Assembly: GCF_009371975.2 (NCBI RefSeq)
Contig: NZ_VIKT02000005.1
Coordinates: 1 to 64,000, forward strand
Direction of reading: 5' to 3'
Length of the DNA stretch: 64,000 bases
Origin: Microcella pacifica
GTDB taxonomy: Bacteria; Actinomycetota; Actinomycetes; Actinomycetales; Microbacteriaceae
In this document: in pieces, positions 33,895 to 43,400 of the stretch
Layout: each line of letters begins with the position of its first letter
Position numbering within the stretch: position 1 is the stretch's first letter
Translations under genes and position numbers: made by a program
The notes under the pieces: generated by a model
Database searches by the model: none
Told to the model about the DNA's origin: nothing
Seen by the model: the letters and a program-made list of their open reading frames with translations, nothing else

Positions 33895-34452
33895 GTGGCT
33901 GTCAAGATTCGTCTCAAGCGCATGGGCAAGATCCGTGCACCGTTCTACCGCATCGTCGTGGCCGATTCGCGCAAGAAGCGCGACGGCCGCGTGATCGAGG
34001 AGATCGGCAAGTACCACCCCACCGAGGAGCCCTCGTTCATCGAGGTGCAGTCTGAGCGTGCCCAGTACTGGCTGAGCGTCGGCGCCCAGCCGAGCCCTCA
34101 GGTGCTCGCCATCCTCAAGCTCACGGGCGACTGGGGCACCTTCAAGGGCGAGAAGGGTGCGAAGAGCACCGTTCGCACCGCCGAGCCGAAGGAAGCCTTC
34201 AGCGTCGACGAGAAGAAGAAGCCGGTGCTCAAGCCGAAGGCCGAGAAGCCTGCGGAGAAGCCCGCCGAGGAGCCCAAGGCCGAGGACGCGCCCGCTGCCG
34301 AGGCACCTGCCGAGGAGGCGCCCGCCGCGGAGAAGCCCGCTGAGGACGCTCCCGCTGCTGAGGCGCCCGCCGAGGACGCCAAGGCTGAGGATGCTCCTGC
34401 CGAGGCCCCTGCCGCCGACGAGGCCCCCGCGGCCGAGGCCGACAAGGCCTAG
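33895..34452 (+). CDS. rpsP: 30S ribosomal protein S16 with long acidic C-terminal extension
   Basis: The first 85 residues are S16 ([42 protein letters not shown]). S16 stabilises the 30S 5' domain. The protein is 185 residues, much longer than the usual 80-90: from about residue 100 it is a low-complexity tail of Ala, Glu, Pro and Lys with repeated [10 protein letters not shown] units. GTG 33895 has CGGAGA upstream and fixes the conserved N terminus. It begins the rpsP-khpA-rimM-trmD operon. Confidence 0.96.
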   Translation: MAVKIRLKRMGKIRAPFYRIVVADSRKKRDGRVIEEIGKYHPTEEPSFIEVQSERAQYWLSVGAQPSPQVLAILKLTGDWGTFKGEKGAKSTVRTAEPKEAFSVDEKKKPVLKPKAEKPAEKPAEEPKAEDAPAAEAPAEEAPAAEKPAEDAPAAEAPAEDAKAEDAPAEAPAADEAPAAEADKA

Positions 34453-34458
34453 TGACTC

Positions 34459-34695
34459 GTGCTCGCTGACACTCTCGAACACCTCGTCAAGGGGATCGTC
34501 GATCACCCGGACGACGTCGAGGTCGTCGCGCAGAGCTCTGCGCGCGGCGAGGTCCTCGAGGTGCGTGTGCACCCCGAGGACCTCGGCCGCGTCATCGGCC
34601 GCGGCGGTCGCACCGCCAAGGCCCTGCGCACGGTGATCTCGTCGCTCGCCGACGGCCGCCGAGTGCGCGTCGACGTCGTCGACACCGATCAGTGA
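34459..34695 (+). CDS. khpA: KH-domain RNA-binding protein KhpA
   Basis: The 78-residue protein starts LADTLEHLVKGIVDHPDDVEV and contains the KH-type GxxG loop within DLGRVIGRGGRTAKALRTVI. KhpA binds RNA together with KhpB and influences cell size and small-RNA function in Gram-positives. It follows rpsP by 6 bases and overlaps rimM by 4 bases (GTGA), the standard order in this operon. Confidence 0.94.
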   Translation: MLADTLEHLVKGIVDHPDDVEVVAQSSARGEVLEVRVHPEDLGRVIGRGGRTAKALRTVISSLADGRRVRVDVVDTDQ

Positions 34696-35288
34696 ACGCC
34701 CCCACCGCAGAGCGTCCACAACTCCGGGTCGGTCGGCTCGTCAAGGCTCACGGGCTCAAGGGCGCCCTCAAGCTCGAGCTCTACACCGACGCGCCCGAGC
34801 GGCGCTTCACGCCGGGCGCGAGCTTCTCGCTACAGGTGCCCGAGTCGTCCGAGTGGCACGGCAAGACCCTCACCCTGACCGAGCTGCGCTGGTACAACGC
34901 GCAGCCGGTCGCGTTCTTCGAGGGCGTCGACGATCGCACGGCGGCCGAGTCGCTCGTCAAGGCGATCCTGTGGATCGACCAGGTCGACGACGAGCCGGCG
35001 GAGGATGACGCCTGGTACGACTTCCAGCTCGTCGGCCTGCGCGCCCTGCGCGACGGGGTCGAGGTGGGCACGATCGTGCGCGTCGACCACCTGCCCGCGC
35101 AGGACCTCCTCGCCGTGCGCACGCCGCAGGGTGAGGTTCTCGTGCCCTTCGTCGGTGCGATCGTGCCCGTCGTCGACATCGCCGCAGGCACCGTGACCCT
35201 CACGCCGCCGCTCGGTCTCTTCGAGGAGCTGCCCGACGCGCCCGACGAAGCGTCCGCAGAAGACGAGTCGAAGGATGCGCCCGCCTAG
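34692..35288 (+). CDS. rimM: 16S rRNA processing protein RimM
   Basis: The 198-residue ribosome maturation factor has the N-terminal GRLVKAHGLKGALKLELYTD pattern and a PRC-barrel in the second half (DDAWYDFQLVGLRAL, VLVPFVGAIVPVVDI). It helps assemble the 30S head, near S19. GTG 34692 overlaps the khpA stop. The stop TAG (35286-35288) also supplies the first three bases of the trmD -10 box TAGGCT. The last 20 residues are an acidic tail. Confidence 0.95.
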   Translation: MNAPTAERPQLRVGRLVKAHGLKGALKLELYTDAPERRFTPGASFSLQVPESSEWHGKTLTLTELRWYNAQPVAFFEGVDDRTAAESLVKAILWIDQVDDEPAEDDAWYDFQLVGLRALRDGVEVGTIVRVDHLPAQDLLAVRTPQGEVLVPFVGAIVPVVDIAAGTVTLTPPLGLFEELPDAPDEASAEDESKDAPA

Positions 35289-35291
35289 GCT
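35286..35291 (+). promoter_or_regulatory. -10 box of trmD (TAGGCT) built into the rimM stop codon
   Basis: TAGGCT uses the rimM TAG stop and ends 6 bases before GTG 35298, so trmD can probably be transcribed as a leaderless mRNA as well as from the operon. Confidence 0.55.
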
Positions 35292-35297
35292 GGGGCT

Positions 35298-36014
35298 GTG
35301 CGCTTCGACATCGTCACGATCTTCCCCGAATTCTTCGGGGCCCTCGACGTGTCGCTGCTAGGCAAGGCTCGACAGGCGGGAGTGATCGAGGTCGGTCTGC
35401 ACGACCTGCGCGACTTCACGCACGATCGGCACCGCACGGTCGACGACACCCCCTACGGCGGTGGTGCGGGCATGGTCATGAAGCCCGAACCGTGGGGCGA
35501 GGCCCTCGACAGCGTCGTGCGCGAGGACAGTGTCATCGTCGTTCCGAGCCCTGCCGGGCATCCCTTCACGCAGCGCGAGGCTCGAGAACTCTCCACACGC
35601 GAGCATCTCGTTTTCGCGTGCGGTCGCTACGAGGGCATCGACCAGCGCGTCATCGACCACTACGCTGACCGCAACGAGGTGCGCGAGATCAGTCTCGGCG
35701 ACTACGTGCTCAACGGAGGGGAGGTGGCGGCGATGGCGATCATCGAAGCGGTCGGCCGCCTTGTTCCCGGCGTCGTCGGCAATCCGGCGAGTCTCACCGA
35801 GGAGAGCCACGAGGATGGCCTGCTCGAGTACCCCAGCTACACGAAGCCCGCACTCTGGCGCGAGCGGGCGGTGCCTGCCGTGCTGCTGAGCGGCCACCAC
35901 GGGGCTGTCGCGCAGTGGCGCCACGAGCAGCAGCTCGAGCGCACTCGTCGCGTGCGCCCCGACCTGCTGAGCCCCGACCTGCTCAGCACCGACGGTTCCG
36001 GGGAGTCGACGTGA
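35298..36014 (+). CDS. trmD: tRNA (guanine-N1-)-methyltransferase TrmD
   Basis: The 238-residue SPOUT methyltransferase has [23 protein letters not shown] and the trefoil-knot SAM-binding loop [13 protein letters not shown]. It methylates G37 of tRNAs and prevents +1 frameshifting. GTG 35298 has TAGGCT 6 bases upstream. The stop overlaps the next gene (GTGA). The C terminus ends with a short repeated DLLSPDLLS. Confidence 0.96.
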   Translation: MRFDIVTIFPEFFGALDVSLLGKARQAGVIEVGLHDLRDFTHDRHRTVDDTPYGGGAGMVMKPEPWGEALDSVVREDSVIVVPSPAGHPFTQREARELSTREHLVFACGRYEGIDQRVIDHYADRNEVREISLGDYVLNGGEVAAMAIIEAVGRLVPGVVGNPASLTEESHEDGLLEYPSYTKPALWRERAVPAVLLSGHHGAVAQWRHEQQLERTRRVRPDLLSPDLLSTDGSGEST

Positions 36015-36475
36015 CCACCGCGGAGCGCTGGTGGCTCTGGTCGCAGCCTCTCGTTGCCGCGATCGCCTTGCTCGCGGGAATCGCGGCCTGGATCCTTCAG
36101 GCGATCGACCAGTACGCGCTCCTGCCGTCGGTGCAGAGCGTTGTCACCGGCACGTTCGTGCTACCCGGTCTCGGGGTCTCGCTGGCCCTCAACCACGTCA
36201 TCGTGCTGCGTCGTGCGGTGCCGGTTCTCACGAGCGGGGAGAAGCTCCTCCTCGTCGCCCAGTACGCGCTCGCGATCATCGTCGTCGCGACCTCACTCGA
36301 CCCGGCGGCGCTCCTGCTGGGCTACCTGCTGTGGCCCCTGCTCATCGTCGCCGCCGTGTCGGCGTGCGTCGTTATGGCGCGCACGACGCGCGCAGACCGG
36401 CGCGGCGAGCCGTGGCGCTCTCCGCTCAGCACCTCGACCGACGAGGTGCCGCTCGTCGATTCGTCAGCGCACTAG
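36011..36475 (+). CDS. Small membrane protein of unknown function, coupled to trmD
   Basis: The 154-residue protein has four hydrophobic segments (about 13-35, 44-64, 80-98, 103-125) and a polar C terminus. No family is recognised. GTG 36011 overlaps the trmD stop by 4 bases, so it is translated with the tRNA enzyme. It converges on map with a 23-base gap. Confidence 0.72.
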   Translation: MTTAERWWLWSQPLVAAIALLAGIAAWILQAIDQYALLPSVQSVVTGTFVLPGLGVSLALNHVIVLRRAVPVLTSGEKLLLVAQYALAIIVVATSLDPAALLLGYLLWPLLIVAAVSACVVMARTTRADRRGEPWRSPLSTSTDEVPLVDSSAH

Positions 36476-36498
36476 CGCAGCATCTGCGGCCACGGCGT

Positions 36499-37266
36499 TC
36501 AGTCGCGCGCGGTGAGCACGAGCGGGCCCTCGGGCGTGATCGCGACGGTGTGCTCGGCATGCGCGGCGCGGGAGCCCGTGCGCGAGCGCAGCGTCCATCC
36601 GTCGGGGTCGGTGTAGATCTCGTCCGTATCCGGGATGAACCACGGCTCGATCGCCATCACGAGCCCCGCACGCAGCTTGAGGCCGCGTCCCGCTCGGCCA
36701 TCGTTCGGCAGGTGCAGGTCTCCGTGCATCGTGCGGCCCACACTGTGGCCGCCGAAATCGAGATTGACGGGCATCCCCGCCTCGTGCGCGACGTCGCCGA
36801 TCGCGCTCGAGATGTCTCCCAGACGACCACCGACGCGCGCTCGCTCGATGCCGGCGGCGAGGGCCCGCTCCGTGGTCGCGATGAGCTCGAGGTCGCCGGG
36901 GCGCGGTTCACCCACGACGAAGCTGATCGCCGAGTCGCTCACCCAGCCGCCCACGGAGGCGGCGAAGTCGAGCGTGAGCAGGTCGCCGTCCCGCAGCACG
37001 TAGTCGTGCGGAAGGCCGTGCAGCGCCGCATCGTTGACCGAGGTGCAGATGACCTTCCCGAACGGCGAGGCACCGAACGAGGGGTGGTAGTCGATGTAGC
37101 AGCTCTCCGCGCCCTCGGCGCGAATCATGTCGTGCGCGAGCGCATCCAGGTCGAGCAGATTGACCCCGACGTCGGCGGCGGCGCGCGTCGCCGTGAGCAC
37201 GCTCGCCACGAAACGACCCGCCGGCCGCATCTCGTCGATCTCGGCCGGGGTGCGTAGCTCGATCAT
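36499..37266 (-). CDS. map: Methionine aminopeptidase type I
   Basis: The 255-residue metallopeptidase has the metal ligands in LDFAASVGGWVSDSA (two Asp), GGHSVGRTMH (His), AIEPWF (Glu) and AEHTVAI (Glu), and CTSVNDAALHGLP near the active site. It removes the N-terminal Met of new proteins. There is no N-terminal SH3-binding or zinc-finger extension. ATG 37266 directly abuts the stop of an upstream TetR gene, an unusual partner for an essential processing enzyme. Confidence 0.94.
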   Translation of the reverse strand: MIELRTPAEIDEMRPAGRFVASVLTATRAAADVGVNLLDLDALAHDMIRAEGAESCYIDYHPSFGASPFGKVICTSVNDAALHGLPHDYVLRDGDLLTLDFAASVGGWVSDSAISFVVGEPRPGDLELIATTERALAAGIERARVGGRLGDISSAIGDVAHEAGMPVNLDFGGHSVGRTMHGDLHLPNDGRAGRGLKLRAGLVMAIEPWFIPDTDEIYTDPDGWTLRSRTGSRAAHAEHTVAITPEGPLVLTARD

Positions 37267-37917
37267 TCAGCTCCTGGGTAGGGGGACGTTGGTGCGCAGG
37301 TAATCGCCGCACAGGGTACGGGTCGCCTCGATGAAGCGCGCGTCACCATTCTTGTCCAATTGGAACGCTCGCGTGAGGAGCCCGCTCGCCATCTCGACCG
37401 CGACCTCGTAGTGGAACACGAGCTCGTCGTCGGGTTCGAAGCCGTAGGTGGCACCGGTCTGCTCGGCGAAGCGGCGCGCGAGGATCGAGTTGTTGCTCAG
37501 CTCGGGGTTGATGAACCGCTGGTCGATGACGTCGCCGAAGCGCAGAGCGCGAAAGCCCGGCTCGGTGCGGACGAGCTCCACGAACACGTCGAGCGTCGAG
37601 TCGAACGACGACCAGGGCTCGGGCCCCGAGCTCTCGATGCCGTGCCACACCTTGGCGAGGTAGCGCTCGAGGTTGCGGGCGGCGAGCGCGCGCAGCAGTG
37701 TCTGGATGTTCGGGAAGTACCGGTAGACGACGCCGACGGAGGACGCTGACCGCTTCGCGACGGCGCTCGTCGTGACGCCGTCGATGCCGTGGTCGTCGAT
37801 GAGCGCGGCGGCGGCGTCCAGCAGCAGCTCGATTCTCTCCGAGCTGCGGCGCTGGATGGGCTCGGTGCGCATGACGACCTTGTCGGTCGCGAGCGCGGTG
37901 GTGGTGGTCGTAGTCAT
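37267..37917 (-). CDS. TetR-family transcriptional regulator adjoining map
   Basis: The 216-residue protein has a Thr-rich start, a TetR helix-turn-helix (RIELLLDAAAALIDDHGIDG, TTSAVAKRSASSVGVVYRYFPNIQTLL) with the canonical VYRYF recognition helix, and a C-terminal helical domain. It lies directly upstream of map on the same strand with no intervening base. Whether it controls map, itself or distant genes cannot be told. The start is ATG 37917. Confidence 0.87.
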   Translation of the reverse strand: MTTTTTTALATDKVVMRTEPIQRRSSERIELLLDAAAALIDDHGIDGVTTSAVAKRSASSVGVVYRYFPNIQTLLRALAARNLERYLAKVWHGIESSGPEPWSSFDSTLDVFVELVRTEPGFRALRFGDVIDQRFINPELSNNSILARRFAEQTGATYGFEPDDELVFHYEVAVEMASGLLTRAFQLDKNGDARFIEATRTLCGDYLRTNVPLPRS

Positions 37918-38000
37918 GAGTGCTCTCCCCCCCCCGAGAAGCGGTGTTGCGCGAGTGTAACGGCCGTACGATGATTCCCCGTCGGTATTCTCGCAGAAAG

Positions 38001-38030
38001 TTGGCTGAGCATACCCCCATATGGCATGAT
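38001..38030 (+). promoter_or_regulatory. Promoter of rplS
   Basis: TTGGCT (38001-38006) and CATGAT (38025-38030) are 18 bases apart. They leave an untranslated leader of about 118 bases before ATG 38155. The leader has several short GC stems that could serve ribosomal-protein feedback, but no known leader motif was recognised. Confidence 0.5.
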
Positions 38031-38154
38031 GAGCGATTGTGCCTCGGCACGGTTCTGCCACAGGGGAGCCGTCATCCTGCGAGGCTGCAGCACCGGTACG
38101 ACTCCCTCTTACTCCCCGCATTCGACCTGTGGCGGTTGCAGAAAGCGATGCATC

Positions 38155-38502
38155 ATGCACATTCTCGATCACGTCGACGCAGCGTCTCTTCGCTCCGACA
38201 TCCCCGACTTCCGCCCCGGTGACACCATCAAGGTTCACGTCAACATCGTGGAAGGCAGCCGCTCGCGCATCCAGGTGTTCCAGGGCGTCGTCATCGGCCG
38301 CTCCAACGAGGGCATCCGCGAAACCTTCACCGTCCGCAAGGTCAGCTTCCAGGTCGGCGTCGAGCGCACCTTCCCCGTGCACTCGCCGGTCATCGACCAC
38401 ATCGAGGTCGTCACCCGCGGCGACGTGCGTCGCGCCAAGCTCTACTACCTGCGCGCTCTGCGCGGCAAGAAGGCCAAGATCAAGGAGAAGCGCGAGAGCT
38501 GA
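38155..38502 (+). CDS. rplS: 50S ribosomal protein L19
   Basis: The 115-residue protein matches L19 over its full length ([72 protein letters not shown]). L19 sits at the 30S-50S interface. ATG 38155 gives the family N terminus; the ribosome site (AGAAAG) is weak. A perfect terminator follows 13 bases after the stop, so it is a single-gene transcript. Confidence 0.96.
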   Translation: MHILDHVDAASLRSDIPDFRPGDTIKVHVNIVEGSRSRIQVFQGVVIGRSNEGIRETFTVRKVSFQVGVERTFPVHSPVIDHIEVVTRGDVRRAKLYYLRALRGKKAKIKEKRES

Positions 38503-38515
38503 GCTCCCGCTCCTC

Positions 38516-38557
38516 ACGACGAAGGCCCCGCCGATCTCTCGGCGGGGCCTTCGTCGT
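38516..38557 (+). terminator. Intrinsic terminator of rplS
   Basis: Perfect 18-base arms ACGACGAAGGCCCCGCCG (38516-38533) and its reverse complement (38540-38557) enclose the 6-base loop ATCTCT and are followed by TCT. The hairpin separates rplS from lepB. Confidence 0.88.
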
Positions 38558-38603
38558 TCTGCGACCGGGCGATGCCTAGACTGGAGCCCGACCCTGGGGA
38601 GCA

Positions 38604-39335
38604 ATGACCGAGCACACAGCGCCGCCGGCAGCGGCATCCGATCCTGCGCCCGAGCGCCCGCGCTCGCGCCAGCGCAGCGCGCTGCTCTTCCTGCGCGACG
38701 TCGTCGTCATCGTCGCGGCGGCGCTCATCATCTCGTTCCTCATCAAGACGTTCCTCATCCGCTCGTTCTACATTCCGAGCGAGTCTATGGAGAGCACTCT
38801 TCTCGTCAACGACCGCATCATCGTCAACCAGCTCGTGCCCGACCTCGTGGCCGTCGAGCGCGGCGACGTGATCGTGTTCCGCGACCCCGGCAGCTGGCTG
38901 ACGCCGGTGCCCGAGCAGCCGCGCTCGCCTCTCGAGGAGGGTGTCGACACGATTCTCGCCCTGGTCGGCCTGAGCGCCTCCGACAGCGACGAGCACCTCG
39001 TCAAGCGCGTCATCGGCCTGCCGGGCGATCGCATCGTGTGCTGCAACGATCTGGGCCAGCTGAGCATCAACGGGGTGCCGCTCGATGAGCCCTACGTCGT
39101 GCTGCCCGAGGGGCGCGTCGACGTGAGCGGCAGCGACTTCCAGCAGGACATCCCGGCGGGGCAGCTGTGGGTCATGGGCGACAACCGCTACGACTCGAGC
39201 GACTCGCGCATCAACGGCCCCGTGCCGATCGACGACGTCGTGGGGCGCGCATTCGTCGTCAGCTGGCCGATCGAGCGCTGGGGCTGGCTCGACAACTACC
39301 CGCTCGTCTTCGACGGGGTCGACCCCCGGCCGTGA
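38604..39335 (+). CDS. lepB: Signal peptidase I
   Basis: The 243-residue membrane protease has a Pro-rich cytoplasmic N terminus, one membrane helix (about 30-52), the catalytic serine in YIPSESMESTL (Ser61), the general-base lysine in HLVKRVIGLPGD, and the C-terminal GDNRYDSSDSR box. It cleaves signal peptides of exported proteins. TAGACT (38577-38582) and GGGGAGCA precede ATG 38604. The stop overlaps rnhB by 4 bases. Confidence 0.95.
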   Translation: MTEHTAPPAAASDPAPERPRSRQRSALLFLRDVVVIVAAALIISFLIKTFLIRSFYIPSESMESTLLVNDRIIVNQLVPDLVAVERGDVIVFRDPGSWLTPVPEQPRSPLEEGVDTILALVGLSASDSDEHLVKRVIGLPGDRIVCCNDLGQLSINGVPLDEPYVVLPEGRVDVSGSDFQQDIPAGQLWVMGDNRYDSSDSRINGPVPIDDVVGRAFVVSWPIERWGWLDNYPLVFDGVDPRP

Positions 39336-40006
39336 CCGTCGCCGACCCCACTCTCGAGGTCGAGAGAGCGCTCTTCGCCGAGGGCGCCCCCGTCGTGATC
39401 GGCTGCGACGAGGTCGGTCGCGGTGCGATCGCGGGCGTCGTGGCCGTGGGCGTGTGCGCGATCGTCCCTGGTGGGGATGCCCCTCCCGCGGGCCTGCGCG
39501 ACTCCAAGCTGCTCAGCCCCGCCAAGCGCGAGCTGATCGCACCCCTCGTGCACGAGTGGGCGGCCGCGGTCGCCGTGGGGGAGGCCGAGCCGGGAGAGGT
39601 GGACGCGCACGGCATCATCGCGGCTCTCGGGCTCGCGGCGCGCCGCGGGCTCATCGCCCTGCACGAGGCGGGCATCGACGTGGGTGCCTCGACGGTGCTG
39701 CTCGACGGCAGCCACGATTGGCTGACGCCGGCGCTCACCTCGCCTCCGAGCATCCGGGTCAGGCCGAAGGCGGATCGCGACTGCGCCTCGGTGGCGGGCG
39801 CTTCGGTCGTCGCGAAGGTGCATCGGGACGCCCTCATGGTCGCCGATGCGACGCGGTGGCCGCAGTTCGGCTGGGACGGCAACAAGGGCTACGGCAGCCC
39901 CGCGCACCTCGCCGCGGTCGCGGAGTTCGGGCCGAGCCCCCGGCATCGGGTCACGTGGCTCAAGCTCCCCGCGACGGCCGACGGCGCGCCCGACACGACG
40001 GTCTAG
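39332..40006 (+). CDS. rnhB: Ribonuclease HII
   Basis: The 224-residue nuclease has the RNase HII signature IGCDEVGRGAIAG with the first two acidic catalytic residues, GLRDSKLLSPAKRE, and KADRDCASVAGASVVAKVHRD. It cuts RNA in RNA-DNA hybrids and single ribonucleotides in DNA. GTG 39332 overlaps the lepB stop (GTGA). The lepB-rnhB-DUF2469 order is conserved in actinobacteria. Confidence 0.95.
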   Translation: MTVADPTLEVERALFAEGAPVVIGCDEVGRGAIAGVVAVGVCAIVPGGDAPPAGLRDSKLLSPAKRELIAPLVHEWAAAVAVGEAEPGEVDAHGIIAALGLAARRGLIALHEAGIDVGASTVLLDGSHDWLTPALTSPPSIRVRPKADRDCASVAGASVVAKVHRDALMVADATRWPQFGWDGNKGYGSPAHLAAVAEFGPSPRHRVTWLKLPATADGAPDTTV

Positions 40007-40016
40007 ACTGCACCCG

Positions 40017-40340
40017 ATGGACGACGACGATTTTGACGACTACGACCGCGAGGTCGAGCTCGCCCTGTACCGGGAGTACCGCGACGTGGTGTCGCAGTTC
40101 CAGTACGTGGTGGAGACCGAGCGACGGTTCTACCTGGCCAACGAGGTCGAGCAGGTCGTGCGCGAGGTCGCGGGAGACTTCTACTTCGAGCTGACCCTCA
40201 CCGACGTGTGGGTGTGGGACGTCTACCGCGCCGACCGCTTCGTCAAGAGCGTGCGCGTGCTGACGTTCAAGGACGTCAATGTGGAGGAGCTCGGCAAGAA
40301 GGACCTCAAGCTGCCGCGTGAGCTCGCGATCGACGAGTAG
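40017..40340 (+). CDS. DUF2469 protein
   Basis: The 107-residue protein matches the actinobacterial DUF2469 family throughout (DDFDDYDREVELALYREYRDVV, QFQYVVETERRFYLANEV, RVLTFKDVNVEEL). Function is unknown, though its place between rnhB and yraN is conserved. TAGACT (40004-40009) is 7 bases before ATG 40017, so its mRNA is probably leaderless although rnhB read-through is also possible. Confidence 0.93.
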   Translation: MDDDDFDDYDREVELALYREYRDVVSQFQYVVETERRFYLANEVEQVVREVAGDFYFELTLTDVWVWDVYRADRFVKSVRVLTFKDVNVEELGKKDLKLPRELAIDE

Positions 40341-40470
40341 CGGTATCGGGATGCGCCCCGCGCTCCCGAAAAAACAGTTAACCCGCGCGAAACAGATCCG
40401 GCGTACTGTGAGCTTGACGCTGACCCGAACGAGCGTCACCTCCGTCCTCCTACCCGAGGGGCACACCGCT

Positions 40471-43400
40471 GTGACCACCCGTTCCCGCGGCGCTCGCGCC
40501 GCCCTCGCCAGTGTGCTCGTGGCCGCCTTCGCGGCGGCGAGCGTCGTCGCCGTGAGTTCTGCTGCGCAGGCCGCGCCTCTCGCCCCCGTCATCTCCGCGG
40601 CCGCGACCGACATCACGGGCTCCGTATCGGTGTCGGTCGACCTCGAGGACGGCATCGAGCAGACGGTGACGGTGTGGGCCGAGTACGTCGAGACAGGCGC
40701 CGTCACCGAGGGATGCGTCTTCACCGACACGGTCGATCGCGACTGCACGGCCGTGCTGCCCGCCGGCCAGTACGGCGACTACGAGCTCTTCGCGACGTCG
40801 ACCGACGTCGACGGCACGAGCCCGGAGAGCAACAGGGCCACGGTGAGTTACGGGTCACCGGCGAGCGATCTCGTACTCGCGTCGCCCTTCGACCTCGACG
40901 CCTTCACGATCCCGACCCTCTCCGCTGAGGTCACGGGCACAGGCCCCGCGCTCGGCACGGTCGAGGTCTTCGCCTACCGAGTCGATGTCGGCATCGGCAG
41001 CGAGACGTCCCTGTGCTTCACGGGTGTGCCGGCGTCTGGCGCCTTCTCGTGCACGGTGCCATTCGGCGACTACGGCGTGTGGGCCGTGCGAGTCGTGGCC
41101 ACCGACCTGGAGGGCGGCACGGCAGAGCGGCCGGGCGGCGAGCCCGACGCGATCGCCGTGAACGTCGCCCCGCCGCAGAACGGAATGTCGATCGCGACGG
41201 CACCCGGGGCTCTGACGGCCACCGCGACGGGCCTGGCCGAGACCGACGTCTCCGTGAGCTTCATCGTGGACTGGTTCGGCACCGGCTCCCTCGGTGCGCG
41301 GTGCCCGGCCGGATGGACGGGCGACTACCAGGAGCCTCCGACCGACGGCCCGACGGTGGTGTGCCTCGCGGAGAGCGTGCCTGCGGGCATCCACTTGTTC
41401 TCCTCCGTGCAGTTCATCAACGAGACGTTCTCGAGCGACCGCGGCGATGCCGTGTACGTACCGGCGACACCGACGGTCGCGGTCGACGCGGTGCCCGGCG
41501 GCGCGATCTTCAGCGGCTCGGTGGACACGCTCGCGGCCGAGCTCGCCGAGTCGGGCACGCTCCTGGACTACGTCGAGGTGCTCGTCCGAGACTCCGAGTC
41601 GACGGTCGTGTGCGCCGATGACGTCGACGCCGCCACCGGGCAGTGGTCGTGCACCACGGCCCTCGCCACCGGCGAGGAGACCTTCACCGCCGTCGCGCAG
41701 AGCGTCGGGTTCTCGGACGACCCCGGGGCGCCTGGTCAGGTCGTCGACTACTGGGACGGCATCTCGGCTCTCTCGGCCCCGGTCGCCGCGACGATCCCTC
41801 CCGGAGTCGTGCCGCCGCCTCCCACCATGACGTACGAGCTCGGCGCCGCCTCCGTGGGCGTGACGGCCGAGGGACTCGAGGGCTCGAGCGTCGGGGTCGA
41901 GGTCTACGACGTCGAGCCCGACGGCGAGGGCGGGTACTCGTTCGGCTTCCCGGTGGCCTCGTGCGGAGACCTGCCGGAGGGCGAAGGCGGGGGTGAGGGC
42001 GGAGGCGGCTTCGAACCGGAGTCTGCGCCCTTGTCGCCCGCGACCGTCGAGGAGTGCGTGTTCGACGAGCTCGAGCCGGGCATCTGGAACTTCTACGCCG
42101 TCCAGTCGTACTACTTCCAGCAGAGCGAGTACCAGGACGACTACGTGCTCATCCCCGAGGTTCCGACCTTCTCGGCCGCCCCGGGCTCCAACGGCCGGGT
42201 TCTCGCGAGCGGCGAGGGCGAGCCCGGATTCCGGGTGCTCGTGCGCGAGCTCGGCGGTGCGGGAGCCTGCACCGCCATCGTCGACACCGAGGGCGCGTGG
42301 AGCTGCTCGTTCGCCGGCGCATCGGGCCCCACGCTCGTGCGCGCCCAGCAGCAGTCGCAGGGCTTCGCCGCCGACCCCGGCCTTTACTACGAAGGGCTGG
42401 GCGACTCGTTCGACGGGTTCTCGGCGTACACCGCCGCTATCGAGGTCGTCGTGGCCGGGCCGGCCGCGCCTCCCGCGCCCATTCCGACGCCGACCCCGGC
42501 GGTCACTCCCGCTCCGTTCTCGTGGACTCTCGAGGGCTTCGACGGGCAGAACCTGCGACCCGGGCAGCGGCTGTCGCTCTCCGCGCGCGGGCTGCCTCCC
42601 GGCACGTCCGTCACGATCCAGATCTTCTCGACGCCGCGCACGCTCGGCACCTCGGTGGCGGACGCGAGCGGGCTCTTCGCCCTCGACGTGGTCGTGCCGG
42701 AGGATCTCGAACCGGGTGAGCACACGCTCGTCGCGACCGCGACGCCGCCGGGGGGCAGCCCCTCGGAGATCTCGACCCCGGTCATGGTCGAGCCGGCTCT
42801 CGATCCCGCGGGGCAGCCGCTCGAGGAGGGTGTCGACGAGGAGGCGGAGGAGAACTCTGGCGTCGGCGAGGGCGCTGGCGGAGCATCCGGATCGATCGCT
42901 CGCGACGACCCCGCCGCACCGTCTGAATTGACGAATGCGATTCCCACGGCCGCCGAGATCTTCCGCAGCCCCATCATCACGGTGACCGCGGGAGGTCTCG
43001 CGCTCGCGATCCTCCTGCTCGTGGCGTTCCCGACCGAGCTGCTCAACTCGACCCTCTCGGCGAACACGCGCCGGTTCGGGCGGGGCTTCGCCGCCTTCGA
43101 GCGCGGCGTCGATCGCGTGACCGACTGGTTCGCCGCGGTCACGCGCACGCGCGCCGCGGCCGCCGCCGTGCTCATCGTGCTCACGAGCGTCATCTTCGGC
43201 TTCATGGACCCGTCCTTCGGGTTCGACGCGGTCTCTCTGCGCCTCACCCTCGCGCTCGCGATCGGCCTCTTCCTCGTCACCTACATCTCGTCGTGGATCA
43301 GCGGGGCGATCATCTGGCGCGCGTGGCGCATCGAGACGAGCATCGGGCTGCAGCCGGCGGCGCTCGTCTTCGCGCTCATCGGCGTCGTCATCGCGCGCCT

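Noticed and set aside
37918-38154. A known ribosomal-protein or riboswitch leader before rplS
   Set aside because: Only short GC stems are seen, and no conserved motif of a named leader family was recognised.
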